From Bryobacteraceae bacterium (GTDB lineage Bacteria; Acidobacteriota; Terriglobia; Bryobacterales; Bryobacteraceae), in assembly GCA_019187195.1 (NCBI GenBank), contig JABAQT010000086.1, positions 1-42,087 of the forward strand: a stretch of 42,087 nucleotides of DNA, given 5' to 3'. Positions 24,943 through 34,521 of this stretch are shown here, one piece after another. The notes under the pieces were generated by a model. It did no database searches, was not told where the DNA came from, and worked only from the letters and a program-made list of their open reading frames with translations. Position 1 is the first letter of the stretch. Every line of letters starts with the position of its first letter. The position numbers were made by a program, and so were the translations under genes.

Positions 24943-27875
24943 CAGAATGCCTGCCCCAGGCTGAAATGAAACTGGAAGTGAGAGATGCGCTGTGGAACCT
25001 GGTCGCCGGGTTTGGGTGGATTGTTGATCAGGTCCGTGATCGAACCTTTGTAGCCGACAAAGGCCGGCGAATTGATTCCGTAGGCGAAATCCAAACGTAC
25101 CGGGCCGATGGGAGTGCGGTACCGCACCCCGAACCCGACAGCGTGCACCATATAGTCGAAGTCCTGGTCATTGCGCTGTTTGAAGCGGAAGGAAATATCC
25201 CCCAGCCCGGAATAGACGTTGCCGGCATCGTGAAAAATGACGCCGCCGAGATTGTTTCCAATGAAAGGAAACCGGATTTCCGTCTGATTGAACAGGAGCG
25301 CGCGTCCACCGATGGGAAATCCGGTGACCAGGTCGCGAGGGCCGGCCTGATTTTCCGGGAAGGCGCGGTGAGACGTGGCGCCGCCCGCGAAGAATCGCTC
25401 CGGGAGGGGGATATCGCTGCTTCCATAGTTTCCTATGTATCCGAAAGTAGTGTTGCGCGAGAGGACCACATCGCGGCCGACGCGGTAGTAACTCGAGTTC
25501 CGCCCCAGCACACGCCCGAACTCCGTCTGCGAGGCCAATCCCCTGGTGGCAAGCGACACGTCCACCGAGGCGTAATAGCCCCGCGTGGCGTTGATCGGAT
25601 CGTCCCGGTGATCGTAAATCAGCGATGTTCCGGCAAACCCCACACGAACGGCTTGCGAAAAGAGAGGAATCAGACCTTCGAGAATCTTCACATCGGAGGT
25701 TGACACACGGCGGAAAACCAACCGGTACTGCGCGGCGAAGGCCCGCGAGAACCGCTGACCCAACTGCACGGAGCCCTCGAGGCGGCGCGATGTGAAGGTG
25801 TTCACGTTGCGCGAATCATCGTAGAGCGCCGTCAGCGTGAGATTGAGATTCTCGCGGTCCTGGAACTGCGGTGCGAGATAGTTGACAATGGCCCTCTTCT
25901 GCAAGGTGGAAAAACGTGTTTGGAGCCCGACGGTATGACCCAGGCCGAGGAAATTGAGCCGGCTGAACCCAAGCAGGATACGTGGCGCGAACGTCGAGGC
26001 GCCGGCGGGCGAACTGAGATTCGTGGTGCCTCCTCCGATTCGCCCGAATTCCGCCCCCACTCCGGCGTTGAAGGAGTAGCGGCTGGCTTCTTCAAACTGA
26101 TAGAGGACACGCTTCTCACGTGTCTGGCCAAGCGGATTCTGCAGCGCCATGTCCACTTTCGCGAAGATGCCGAGATCGTACAGCCGGCGCTGGCTCAACA
26201 CCATGCTGCTCAAAGACAGCGGCGAGCCGGGAACAAGGCGGATCCGGCTCATCACCAGGCTTGGCCGCGTGGCGGACAGCCCGTTGATCTCGACGTCGCG
26301 GATATAGAGACGGCGCCGTTCATGCACCGTATACTTGACGTCCATCATGTGTTCACGCGTGGAGGCGGTGGCCGTCACCTCCATGCTGGCGTCGGGATAG
26401 CCGTTGTCGAAATAGAAGTTGAGAATATTGTCGCGGTCCGTGGCGATGTTGAAGGCGCTGTAGGGCTGCCCCTCGGTGGAGGTGAGCATCGATTGGACAT
26501 AGGCATACAGTTGCAGGTCCACCCCGGAAATATCGAGCGAATTGACGAACCATTGCGGCCCCTCGATGATCTTGAGAAACACAGCCACCTGGCGCTCCCG
26601 GCCGCCGTAATCCCGCTCGACATGAGACTCGACGCGCACGTCGCGAAACCCGTTGCTGCGATATAGCTCCTCGATGGCGTTGATGTCCCGGTTCAGCAAA
26701 GCCTGGCTGTACCTCCCGTTGCGGGCGCTGATGCGCCCCGCGGGGATGACGCTCATGCGCTCGCGAATGGTCAGTTCGTCGAAGTACGTGTTCCCCGTAA
26801 TGCCAACATGGACCACTTTGTACCGGTCCCCCCGGACAATCCCGTATTCGATGTTCTCTTCATCCTTCGAAACGTCGGTGACCTTGTAGGAGACATCCGC
26901 GTCAAAGTACCCCTGCGCCTGGAAATGTTCGGTGATCTTCCGCGCCCCTTCCTCGAGCAGGTCCTGGTCGACTGACTGCTCCTGAAACACGGGCACCAGT
27001 TCCTTCAGTTGGCCTCGAGACAGCTTGGCGCCGGTGGTGGTCACATTGACCCTCGGACCCGCTTCCACCTGGATATCCGGCCGCACAATGTTGTAGTCCC
27101 GGTTGAATGACAGCGAATCGAGATTCACCCTGGCGAGAAGAAAGTTGCGCTTCAGGTAGGCGCGCCGTACGCGCTCCAACCCCTGCTGCGTCCGCGATTC
27201 GGTCACTTGTTTCCAGCCGAGCAATCCCCACCACCGCTTCCATCTCGTGGCGCCCAGGATATCCTCCACGGGAAGCCGCGGGTCGCCCGCAATGTTCGGG
27301 CGGGTGTAGTAGGCGCGCGGACCTGGTTCAATCAGGAAAAGCACGTGCAATTCGTCGTTGGCGGGAAACCGCTCCACCAGCGGCTGAATGTGAGGTGAAT
27401 AGAATCCGTTCGCCTGCAGCAGGTCCTGGAGCCCCTGCAGCGCGTCGGACAGTCCCTTCTCGGTATACTGGGCGCCCAACTGGAACTTCGTCGCGCTGAC
27501 CAGTTGCTCACGGTTCGGAGGCTCATCCACCCCTTCCACGGAAACCCGGCTGATGAACCAGTTCTGCTTGGTGAAAAACGTGAGCACCACCTTGCCTTCC
27601 CTGAGGATGGCGTCCACCTGCAACTCATCGTACCGTCCGGTGGCGTAGAGCTTCTGGATGGCTTCCCGCACGGCGGCCGACGTAAGCGCCTGTCCGGGCT
27701 GGATGCCCACAAGCAGACGCAACTCTCCGGCGGGCAGAGGTTGATATTCAGGGTCGAAGCGGACTTCCGCCACGATCTTGCCTTCGTAGTCCCAAGGCGC
27801 GGCGTGTGTGGTGCGAGGGATAACGGCCAGCAGGACAGCAAGCGTGGAAAGCCAACGGATGCCGGACAAGGCCAC
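24942..27875 (-). CDS. BamA/TamA-family outer-membrane protein with about seven POTRA domains
   Basis: This 977-residue protein has a signal peptide (MALSGIRWLSTLAVLLAVIPRTTHA). A long periplasmic region of repeating POTRA units is visible from their starts at KIVAEVRF, FISRVSVEG, AYYTRPNIAG, VNVTTTGAK, KVVHVGITGN, FVNSLDISG and YIRDVEING. A C-terminal 16-strand barrel domain (about 610-977) follows and ends in Phe, the expected beta-signal. BamA usually has five POTRAs and TamA three, so seven is high. The start is GTG; TATCAT lies nine bases upstream. It heads the operon with the SurA-like gene and tamB. Confidence 0.92.
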   Translation of the reverse strand: MALSGIRWLSTLAVLLAVIPRTTHAAPWDYEGKIVAEVRFDPEYQPLPAGELRLLVGIQPGQALTSAAVREAIQKLYATGRYDELQVDAILREGKVVLTFFTKQNWFISRVSVEGVDEPPNREQLVSATKFQLGAQYTEKGLSDALQGLQDLLQANGFYSPHIQPLVERFPANDELHVLFLIEPGPRAYYTRPNIAGDPRLPVEDILGATRWKRWWGLLGWKQVTESRTQQGLERVRRAYLKRNFLLARVNLDSLSFNRDYNIVRPDIQVEAGPRVNVTTTGAKLSRGQLKELVPVFQEQSVDQDLLEEGARKITEHFQAQGYFDADVSYKVTDVSKDEENIEYGIVRGDRYKVVHVGITGNTYFDELTIRERMSVIPAGRISARNGRYSQALLNRDINAIEELYRSNGFRDVRVESHVERDYGGRERQVAVFLKIIEGPQWFVNSLDISGVDLQLYAYVQSMLTSTEGQPYSAFNIATDRDNILNFYFDNGYPDASMEVTATASTREHMMDVKYTVHERRRLYIRDVEINGLSATRPSLVMSRIRLVPGSPLSLSSMVLSQRRLYDLGIFAKVDMALQNPLGQTREKRVLYQFEEASRYSFNAGVGAEFGRIGGGTTNLSSPAGASTFAPRILLGFSRLNFLGLGHTVGLQTRFSTLQKRAIVNYLAPQFQDRENLNLTLTALYDDSRNVNTFTSRRLEGSVQLGQRFSRAFAAQYRLVFRRVSTSDVKILEGLIPLFSQAVRVGFAGTSLIYDHRDDPINATRGYYASVDVSLATRGLASQTEFGRVLGRNSSYYRVGRDVVLSRNTTFGYIGNYGSSDIPLPERFFAGGATSHRAFPENQAGPRDLVTGFPIGGRALLFNQTEIRFPFIGNNLGGVIFHDAGNVYSGLGDISFRFKQRNDQDFDYMVHAVGFGVRYRTPIGPVRLDFAYGINSPAFVGYKGSITDLINNPPKPGDQVPQRISHFQFHFSLGQAF

Positions 27876-28008
27876 TCAGGTAATATGATACTGCACTTGG
27901 GCGCTCTTGCGGGACTATGTCCGCTACGGGCTTCACTGGCGCCTCCGCCGGTTGCAGTATGCTATGGAAACATATCGCCATCACGCTTGGAAAGGAGTTG
28001 TCCGCGAC

Positions 28009-29151
28009 ATGCCCGCCATCCCCCTCCGGAGGCTCCGGCTTCAGCCTTTGATGGCTCAAGCCGCTGCCTCGCCTCCGCCCTCCCCCTCGCTAGCCATCAC
28101 GGCCATCGGAGCCTGGAACATCCGTCAACCCGTTAGCGGCCGTTCCTGGGGCCTGGTGCGCCTCACCACCAGCGAAGGACTCGAGGGGTGGGGAGAATCG
28201 AAGCCGTTGTCCCGGGAGACAACCGCCACCCTCCTCGATGCCCTCAAGGGGACGAGCGCCCACGGTTACGAAGCGCTGCGCGTAAAGCTCGAGGGTCACC
28301 CCGCCCGCGCCGCCGTGAACGCGGCCGCTCTCGATATCCTCGGCAAAGCCGCCAGGGTCCCGGTCTATCAGTTCCTCGGTGGCCCAACTCGCAACAAGGT
28401 GCGCGTCTATACGTCCCTTCACGGCGCCAGCGACGACGCAATTCTCGATCACCTGCGCGACGCCAGGTCAGCGGGGCACAGGGCCTTCGCCGTACCAGTC
28501 CCGGCTCCGCCTTTCCGCAACTCGGGCAAGGCTCTCGTCCTTGCCGCGAGAAAGCGCATGGACAGGGTGCGCCAGGCGGCGGGGGACGGCGCCGATCTGA
28601 TCCTCAACGGCTCCGGACATCTCACCCCCGGAGACGCGGCCATTCTCGCGGACGCCTTCGAGAGATACGGCGTGCTGTTCTTCGATGAACCCTGCTCGAA
28701 CACGAGTCCCGCCGTTCTTCGTAAGATCTCGGTGGAAAACGTCACCCCGCTCGCCTTTGGAGCAGGCGCGGCCGCGGCAAGCCATTTCCAGGATCTGCTG
28801 CGCGAGGATGCCGTCGACCTCTGCCGCCCGGAACTGGCCATCCACGGCATCGGCGGTGTGCGCAAGATCGCCGTCATCGCCGAAGTCAACTATGTGGCGG
28901 TGGCCCCACGCAACAACGAAGGACCCATCGGCACCGCCGCCTGCCTGCATCTCGCGGCAAGCCTGCCGAACTTCTTCATCCAACATATTCCCTTCCCCGG
29001 AGCGAGAGAGGACCGCGAGATGCGCGCCGCCATCACCGGCGGCAACGTGGAAGCCGTCCGGGACGGCTACGCCCCGCTGAACACGCAACCCGGACTCGGC
29101 GTGAACATCGATCGCGATGCCCTGCGGAAGTATGGGGAGGCTCTCGCATGA
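28009..29151 (+). CDS. Enolase-superfamily (mandelate racemase-like) protein with degenerate active site
   Basis: This 380-residue protein has the N-terminal capping domain and barrel of the mandelate racemase/muconate-lactonizing group (GLEGWGES, FLGGPTRNK, FFDEP, APRNNEGPIG). Compared with its neighbour, the first metal ligand Asp is Asn (200), only the second Glu remains (227), the third Glu is Ala (252) and the catalytic His is Arg (301). It is therefore probably inactive as a metal-dependent lyase and may bind or regulate its partner. The ATG at 28009 is chosen for its GGAAAGGAG sequence upstream; an earlier ATG at 27964 is possible. The stop overlaps the next gene by four bases. Confidence 0.87.
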   Translation: MPAIPLRRLRLQPLMAQAAASPPPSPSLAITAIGAWNIRQPVSGRSWGLVRLTTSEGLEGWGESKPLSRETTATLLDALKGTSAHGYEALRVKLEGHPARAAVNAAALDILGKAARVPVYQFLGGPTRNKVRVYTSLHGASDDAILDHLRDARSAGHRAFAVPVPAPPFRNSGKALVLAARKRMDRVRQAAGDGADLILNGSGHLTPGDAAILADAFERYGVLFFDEPCSNTSPAVLRKISVENVTPLAFGAGAAAASHFQDLLREDAVDLCRPELAIHGIGGVRKIAVIAEVNYVAVAPRNNEGPIGTAACLHLAASLPNFFIQHIPFPGAREDREMRAAITGGNVEAVRDGYAPLNTQPGLGVNIDRDALRKYGEALA

Positions 29152-30464
29152 GGCGCCGCCGGTTTCTTCCCAGCCTCGCCGGAGCGTTTGCCGCTCCCGG
29201 CCTTCGCGCGGCTGCTATCCGCGACTGCGGTTGCGCCCCCATGATGCAGACCGCCGGGCCGCCCGGAGCGGACGCCTTCCATGCCACCGGTTCCAAACTG
29301 CGGATCACCGGCCTCAAGGTGTTCGGCGTCTCGCTGACCCCAACCTCCGACCGCCCTTATGTATTCGTGAAACTTGAAACCAATCAGGGACTGGTGGGCT
29401 GGGGCGAGGGGACGCTCGAAGGAAAAGCCGCGGCTGTCATGTCGTGCATCGAGGATTTCAAGGAGTTTCTCATCGGCGCCGACCCCATGCAGGCCGAGCA
29501 TCTGTGGCAGTCCATGTACGTCCACAGTTTCTATCGCGCCGGCCCCGTAATCGGATCGGCTATTTCGGGAATCGACCAGGCGCTGTGGGATATCCGCGGC
29601 AAGGCGCTCGGAATGCCTGTCTATCAACTGTTAGGGGGCCCCTTCGATTCCCGTGGCGTCCGCGGCTACTATCACATGCGGGGCGAGACGCTCGAGCAAC
29701 TGCGCGCCCTGCGCGTCACCGCGAAAGAACTCGGCATCACGGCCTTCAAGACAGGCATCCCCGGTTACTATGAGTGGATCGAAACCAGCGCCGCCATCCG
29801 GCGCGCCGTGAAATCCCTCGAACTGCTGCGCGAAGGGCTCGGCCCGGATATCGACATCGCTGTCGATTTCCACGCCAAGACGAGCCCCAGCGTCGCATCC
29901 GTCATCATTAAGGAAGTCGAGCCGCTCAATCTGCTGTTCGTCGAGGAGCCCTGCCCGCCCGAGAACACCAAAGCGATGGCAAAGATCAGCCGCCGCTCCA
30001 CCACTCCCATCGCCACCGGCGAACGTCTCATCGCCGCTTATGGGGTCAGGGAATTGGTGGAAATGGGTATTGTCGACATCCTCCAGACCGATATCAATCA
30101 TACGGGCGGAATCACCGCGCTCTGGAAGATCGGCGCGCTCGCCGAACAGGCAGGCGTTTCGATGGCGCCGCACGCCTGTGAAGGCCCCATCGGCGGCCTT
30201 GCCACCGTTCACGTGGACGCCGCGATGCCGAACTTCCTCGTCCAGGAGATATGCAGCGGAGTCAAGCCCGCGATGCAGGAAAAAGTTTGGGAGGAGTGGC
30301 TCGGCTTCCCGGCCATGCGCATGGTCAACGGGCGCTTTCCGCTCTCGCGAAAGCCCGGCCTCGGCTTCGAGTTGACCGAGGCCGCGCTGAAGAAATATCC
30401 CTTCGGAGGGACACGCCCCATGGCGCGCGTCTTCCACAAGGACGGCTCCGTCGCGGAATGGTGA
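29148..30464 (+). CDS. Tat-exported enolase-superfamily dehydratase, galactonate dehydratase-like
   Basis: This 438-residue protein starts with a Tat-type signal (MRRRRFLPSLAGAFAAPG). The enolase fold follows with its active-site residues in place: Asp240 and His242 (AVDFH), the VEEP Glu (about 267), Glu292 (ATGER) and His342 (MAPHACEGP). It is closest by motif to D-galactonate dehydratase-like enzymes, which remove water from sugar acids. Specificity cannot be fixed from sequence. Export to the periplasm is unusual for this chemistry but fits the signal. It overlaps the degenerate relative before it by four bases and the hydrolase after it by seven. Confidence 0.9.
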   Translation: MRRRRFLPSLAGAFAAPGLRAAAIRDCGCAPMMQTAGPPGADAFHATGSKLRITGLKVFGVSLTPTSDRPYVFVKLETNQGLVGWGEGTLEGKAAAVMSCIEDFKEFLIGADPMQAEHLWQSMYVHSFYRAGPVIGSAISGIDQALWDIRGKALGMPVYQLLGGPFDSRGVRGYYHMRGETLEQLRALRVTAKELGITAFKTGIPGYYEWIETSAAIRRAVKSLELLREGLGPDIDIAVDFHAKTSPSVASVIIKEVEPLNLLFVEEPCPPENTKAMAKISRRSTTPIATGERLIAAYGVRELVEMGIVDILQTDINHTGGITALWKIGALAEQAGVSMAPHACEGPIGGLATVHVDAAMPNFLVQEICSGVKPAMQEKVWEEWLGFPAMRMVNGRFPLSRKPGLGFELTEAALKKYPFGGTRPMARVFHKDGSVAEW

Positions 30465-31270
30465 TTCTCGCCCTGCTCGCGGCTTACCCGGCGTTCGCGC
30501 AACTGCCGCAGAACCCGTCACCGATGGTCGAGCACCGGCGGCCGCATCCGCGCCTACTCGAGCAGCATCCGCCCGGACGCAGGGAATCGCTGTCGCTCGG
30601 CACTCTCTTCATCCCCCCAAGGCCGCGCCCGCATACGCTGCTGTTTTTCTTTCATGGCGGAACATGGTTGCCGGAAGTGGCGGCGGCCAAGCGGCGCCTC
30701 ACGGTCATCACCATCCAGATCGGGGCCGGATCAGCAGTGTACAGCCGTGCCTTCGCCAGCCCGTCACGATTCGGAAAGCTGATTGCCGAAGCCGAGGCAT
30801 ATTCGGGCGTCACCTACAAGCGCATCCTCCTCGCCGGCTGGAGCGCAGGAAACGGCGCGATCCGCGCCATCCTCCGCGATCCGGACTCCTACCCGCGGGT
30901 AAGCGCCGTCCTCGACATCGACGGCATGCACGCGGGTTACGTCAACGGCAAACCCGATCCGCGCGACCTCGATATCTGGGCAAGACTCAGCCTCGACGCC
31001 ATGGCCGGAAAGAAGCGGTTTCTGATTACGCACTCGGAAATCTATCCCGGCACTTTCGCCAGCACCACGGAAACCGCCGACTGGCTGCTGGATGAGATCC
31101 ATCTGAAAGCCAAACCAGTGCTCCGCCATGGACCGATGGGCACTCAGCAGTTGAGCGAGGCTAAAAAGGGCAAGTTCCTGCTGCGCGGCTTCGCCGGAAA
31201 CTCCGCTCCCGACCATGTCGATCAGTTGCACTCCCTTCCGGATTACCTGCGCTGGCTGCTCCGGCGTTGA
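30458..31270 (+). CDS. Secreted alpha/beta hydrolase
   Basis: This 270-residue protein has a short signal peptide (MVILALLAAYPAFAQ). An alpha/beta hydrolase fold follows, with an oxyanion region FFFHGG, a nucleophile elbow GWSAG, a DIDGMHAGY segment and a late APDHVDQLHSLP segment that could supply the catalytic His. The substrate is unknown. Starting at ATG 30458 it overlaps the previous gene by seven bases; a GTG three bases later would give the four-base GTGA overlap. Its place after the sugar-acid dehydratase suggests a linked extracellular carbohydrate-ester role (inference). It converges with fabH across six bases. Confidence 0.85.
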   Translation: MVILALLAAYPAFAQLPQNPSPMVEHRRPHPRLLEQHPPGRRESLSLGTLFIPPRPRPHTLLFFFHGGTWLPEVAAAKRRLTVITIQIGAGSAVYSRAFASPSRFGKLIAEAEAYSGVTYKRILLAGWSAGNGAIRAILRDPDSYPRVSAVLDIDGMHAGYVNGKPDPRDLDIWARLSLDAMAGKKRFLITHSEIYPGTFASTTETADWLLDEIHLKAKPVLRHGPMGTQQLSEAKKGKFLLRGFAGNSAPDHVDQLHSLPDYLRWLLRR

Positions 31271-31276
31271 GCGGAC

Positions 31277-32269
31277 TCAATAGCTCCACCGCCAGAGGTT
31301 CGCTCCCACCGTAAATCCAGCGCCCACGGCGGCAAACAGGACAAGGTCCCCCTTCTTCAGCTTTCCCTGGGCTATGGCGTCCCTGGTCGCCAGCGGGATG
31401 GTGGCGGCCGTGGTGTTTCCATAGCGGTTGATATTGATCAGCACCCGGTCGCAGGGCATTCCCAGACGTTCGGCGACGGCGGTAATAATCCGCCGGTTGG
31501 CCTGGTGGGGGACCATGACCGCAATATCCTCCACCTTCAGGTTGTGGCGGTCGAGAAGCGTCCTGCAGACTTCATACATCTTCTTTACGGCGTACCGGAA
31601 TACCTGCTGCCCATCCTGATGTACGTAATGCAGGCGCTGGTCCACTGTCTCGCGGCTCGCCGGTATCCGGCTCCCGCCGGCTGGCATTTTCAAATAATCG
31701 CCTCCGGAGCCATCGATTTCGTTGAGAAACCCGATAAACCCCGTCTCCTCGCCATCCTCGGATGGCTCCACCAGCATCGCCCCGGCCGCGTCGCCGAAAA
31801 GGATGCACGTGGCGCGGTCCTTGTAATCGATGATCCGCGACATGGTATCGGCGCCCACAACCAGCACTCTCTTGTGGGAGCCGCCCGACACCAGATGCGC
31901 GGCTGTCGTCAATCCAAAGATAAATCCCGAGCAGGCGGCCACCAGATCGAAACCCCAGGCGCCCCGGGCGCCGATCCTGTCCTGCACCAGGCACGCCGTG
32001 GCGGGAAACAGCATGTCCGGCGTTACCGTACAGACTATGACGGCGTCGATTGTATCCGCCTCGATGCCCCGCTGGGCAAGCAGCGCTCGAGAAGCCTCGA
32101 CAGCCATGTCGGAGGTGGCTACGTCCTGGGGCGCGATGTGCCGCTCGGCAATGCCGGTCCGCTCCAGTATCCAGTCGTTCGAGGTTTCCACCATCTTTTC
32201 CAGATCGTAGTTGGTGAGCACTCCGGTTGGCACATAGCAACCGAGCGCGGTGATTTTGGCTTTCGGCAA
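31277..32269 (-). CDS. fabH: Beta-ketoacyl-ACP synthase III
   Basis: With a TTG start at 32269 this is a 330-residue thiolase-fold enzyme that starts fatty-acid synthesis by condensing acetyl-CoA with malonyl-ACP. Catalytic residues are Cys113 (AACSGF), His255 (PHQANRR) and Asn285 (NRYGNT), close to the E. coli numbering, which supports this start. An AGGAGA sequence precedes the TTG at good spacing. The frame is open to an ATG at 32323, but that has no ribosome-binding site and overlaps the divergent SprT-like start. No other fab or plsX gene is adjacent. Confidence 0.93.
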   Translation of the reverse strand: MPKAKITALGCYVPTGVLTNYDLEKMVETSNDWILERTGIAERHIAPQDVATSDMAVEASRALLAQRGIEADTIDAVIVCTVTPDMLFPATACLVQDRIGARGAWGFDLVAACSGFIFGLTTAAHLVSGGSHKRVLVVGADTMSRIIDYKDRATCILFGDAAGAMLVEPSEDGEETGFIGFLNEIDGSGGDYLKMPAGGSRIPASRETVDQRLHYVHQDGQQVFRYAVKKMYEVCRTLLDRHNLKVEDIAVMVPHQANRRIITAVAERLGMPCDRVLININRYGNTTAATIPLATRDAIAQGKLKKGDLVLFAAVGAGFTVGANLWRWSY

Positions 32270-32322
32270 GAATGGCTCTCCTGTCTGTAAACCCGTAATC
32301 CTATATGGTACATTCGGAGACA

Positions 32323-33051
32323 ATGCAAGGGGAGAGCCTTGAAAAGGAAACTCCGGAACAGGTTTACCGCCGCGTGTTTCAGGAGTTGAAACCGCGCACC
32401 GCGCCGCCGCCCATCCTGGTCCAGTACCGGAGTTTCGCCAACGTCAACAGCTTCATCGAGTTCAAGGAGGGGCGGCTGCTCGTCCGCATTTCCGACCTCC
32501 TGCGGCAGGCCCCCGATTCGGTCCACGAGGCTCTCGCCTGGATCCTTCTTTGTAAGCTGTTCCGCCGCCGGATTCCCGGCCGCCACAAGGACCGCTACCG
32601 GCGTTATCTCAACAAAGGCGAAGTGGTCCAGGCCGTCGAAAAACTCCGTCACGAGCGGGGCCGGAAGCCGATCCTGCCGCCCGCCGGCGAACACCACGAT
32701 TTACTTCGTATTTTCGATGAATTGAACTTCCGATTCTTTCACGGGCTGATGTCGCAGCCTGTCATCGGGTGGAGCCGCGCCGAGTCACGGCACATTCTGG
32801 GCCATTATGACTCCGCTCACAATGCGATCGTATTGAGCCGCATCCTGGACCGGGAAGAGGCGCCCGCGTTCGTGGTGGAATATGTCATGTATCACGAAAT
32901 GCTGCACTTGCGCCATCCCGTCGAGCGGCGCGCCGGGCGCAGATGCATCCACACGCCGGAGTTTCGCAAAGCCGAAGAGGAATTTCCCGCCTTGAAACAG
33001 GCAAAGAAGTGGATGGAGACAGTGCTTTGGAGACTGTCCGCCAGAAGATAG
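32323..33051 (+). CDS. SprT-like zinc metalloprotein
   Basis: This 242-residue protein has the HExxH zinc motif in YVMYHEMLHLRHP (about residue 193 onward) and a third possible ligand in CIHTPEF. The surrounding FRFFHGLMSQPVIGWSR and DSAHNAIVLSRILD segments are like those of SprT/YgjP-type M48-related proteins. Eukaryotic Spartan proteases of this class cut DNA-protein crosslinks; the role of bacterial forms is unclear. The ATG at 32323 is chosen for its GGAGA sequence four bases upstream; an ATG at 32305 lacks one. It is divergent from fabH. Confidence 0.88.
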   Translation: MQGESLEKETPEQVYRRVFQELKPRTAPPPILVQYRSFANVNSFIEFKEGRLLVRISDLLRQAPDSVHEALAWILLCKLFRRRIPGRHKDRYRRYLNKGEVVQAVEKLRHERGRKPILPPAGEHHDLLRIFDELNFRFFHGLMSQPVIGWSRAESRHILGHYDSAHNAIVLSRILDREEAPAFVVEYVMYHEMLHLRHPVERRAGRRCIHTPEFRKAEEEFPALKQAKKWMETVLWRLSARR

Positions 33052-33069
33052 AGCGGCGCCGCGTGGCGG

Positions 33070-33603
33070 CTATACCCGCGAAGGAAGAGGATCCATGGAG
33101 GCGGAAATCTGCTGAAGGCTGGCCCGCATGGAATCAATAGTCGCCACCAGTGGCGACACATCGAGCGGCTTGACCCCAAAGCGGAAGAACAGCAGGCGCG
33201 CCTGCACCTGCATCATCCGGTAGGTGAACAGAATACGCTGCTCGACAAGGATTCGTGACGCTTCAGCGCGGTCCCGCTCCGCATATAACGTCATCAAACG
33301 CAATGCCTTGTGCAACCGGCTGAACTCCGCGCCAAGAAGGGCGACGTAACGCCGGTAGACGGCGATGCGGCGCGTGCGCAAATTGGCCGCGATTTCCGGC
33401 CGGTACCCAGGCTGTGTGCTGAGGAACACGAAATCGTCCTCGGCCAGCAACCGCCGCATGGGGCGGAACTGAACCGGCATTCGCGGCTGGGGGCTCAATG
33501 AGCGCCGTCCATCGCTTCCGGGCAGGCGGGCGAGCACGCCCGCAAGCGCGAGCAGAAGCAGGGCACAACCGCCCATAACAAGGAGTATAGTTTGCGTGGG
33601 CAT
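33070..33603 (-). CDS. Membrane-anchored protein of unknown function
   Basis: This 177-residue protein has one N-terminal membrane segment (about 5-27) and a charged, helical remainder with many Arg residues. No known motif is recognised. It begins 102 bases downstream of the seven-helix membrane protein on the same strand, and the two may share a transcript. There is no Shine-Dalgarno sequence at the ATG; TATTTA lies five bases upstream. It converges with the SprT-like gene with 18 bases between. Confidence 0.75.
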   Translation of the reverse strand: MPTQTILLVMGGCALLLLALAGVLARLPGSDGRRSLSPQPRMPVQFRPMRRLLAEDDFVFLSTQPGYRPEIAANLRTRRIAVYRRYVALLGAEFSRLHKALRLMTLYAERDRAEASRILVEQRILFTYRMMQVQARLLFFRFGVKPLDVSPLVATIDSMRASLQQISASMDPLPSRV

Positions 33604-33705
33604 GGCCGTAAATACACTCTATTGGTGCAAGCATAGCCGAAGATGAAATCGAATGCAATGGGAATTCGGTGGGATATTTACTCTATTCTCCGCTTGTCCG
33701 CCGGG

Positions 33706-34485
33706 TTAGTCCCGGCGCTGCCCCGACAGCGTCGAATTGATGCGCCGCAACTGCCCAATAAGCCGCTCTTCCTCTTCCTGGTCCCAGCGATAGCCCACTT
33801 TTACTTCCGTTTTCTCCCCCCTTGGACGCAGAAAAACAATCCACGACAGAAGGCAGGCGCAACCCAGCAGGAAGACGGCAAGATTCACCGAACGCATCAC
33901 CATGATCCGGTTGGCCATGTTCTGCAATAGAAAGACGCCGGCTTTCATCGTGAAATATATCGCGAACAACAGGCTGTGGACGACGATATTTCTAGCCAGC
34001 ACAACAGGATACCAGGAAAGAAAGAGGCTCATCAGGAGGATCAGGAAGGCGAGACCGGAAAGTACCCCCCGCTCGACAATGCGCAGAAAATCGAGCGGGG
34101 TGGGATTCGCCTTCGAAACAATATCCGGATAGAGCGAAACCATGGCCAGCGCCATCGAGAGAGCCAGGCACCCGGACAGCGCCCAGCGGCTGAAGGATTC
34201 TATCCCCGGAAACTTCTCGAACACCCTCGTATAGATCTCGAGAGTCATCAGAAAATAGAAGATCAGCGACGCCATCTCCGTGAAGGCGAAGAAGTTCCCG
34301 TACTGAGTCCTGGTCAGGGGGAAGATCGCGGGAACGGCGCTTCTCAATATGGAAAAGAGGAGAAAAAAGTAAAACGCGCGGTAGATGACGGATAAGCCTG
34401 AAGCCCACAAGCGGATTGCCAGCAGCAGTGTGAAACCGGTATTGACAGCCCAAAGGAATCCCTCCAGGCTCGATAGACGTGGCAT
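33706..34485 (-). CDS. Seven-helix membrane protein of unknown function
   Basis: This 259-residue protein has about seven hydrophobic helices (approximately residues 10-28, 35-53, 66-84, 100-118, 135-158, 165-185 and 200-220). It ends in a charged cytoplasmic tail with an RWDQEEEERLIGQLRRIN segment. No transporter or enzyme motif is visible. Such orphan seven-helix proteins are familiar from acidobacterial genomes, but I know of no function. An extended -10 (TGCTAGACT) lies about 37 bases upstream of its ATG. Confidence 0.78.
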   Translation of the reverse strand: MPRLSSLEGFLWAVNTGFTLLLAIRLWASGLSVIYRAFYFFLLFSILRSAVPAIFPLTRTQYGNFFAFTEMASLIFYFLMTLEIYTRVFEKFPGIESFSRWALSGCLALSMALAMVSLYPDIVSKANPTPLDFLRIVERGVLSGLAFLILLMSLFLSWYPVVLARNIVVHSLLFAIYFTMKAGVFLLQNMANRIMVMRSVNLAVFLLGCACLLSWIVFLRPRGEKTEVKVGYRWDQEEEERLIGQLRRINSTLSGQRRD

Positions 34486-34521
34486 TGGCGGCTCGCGGCG
34501 GGATCTCTTTCCCCGAACATC

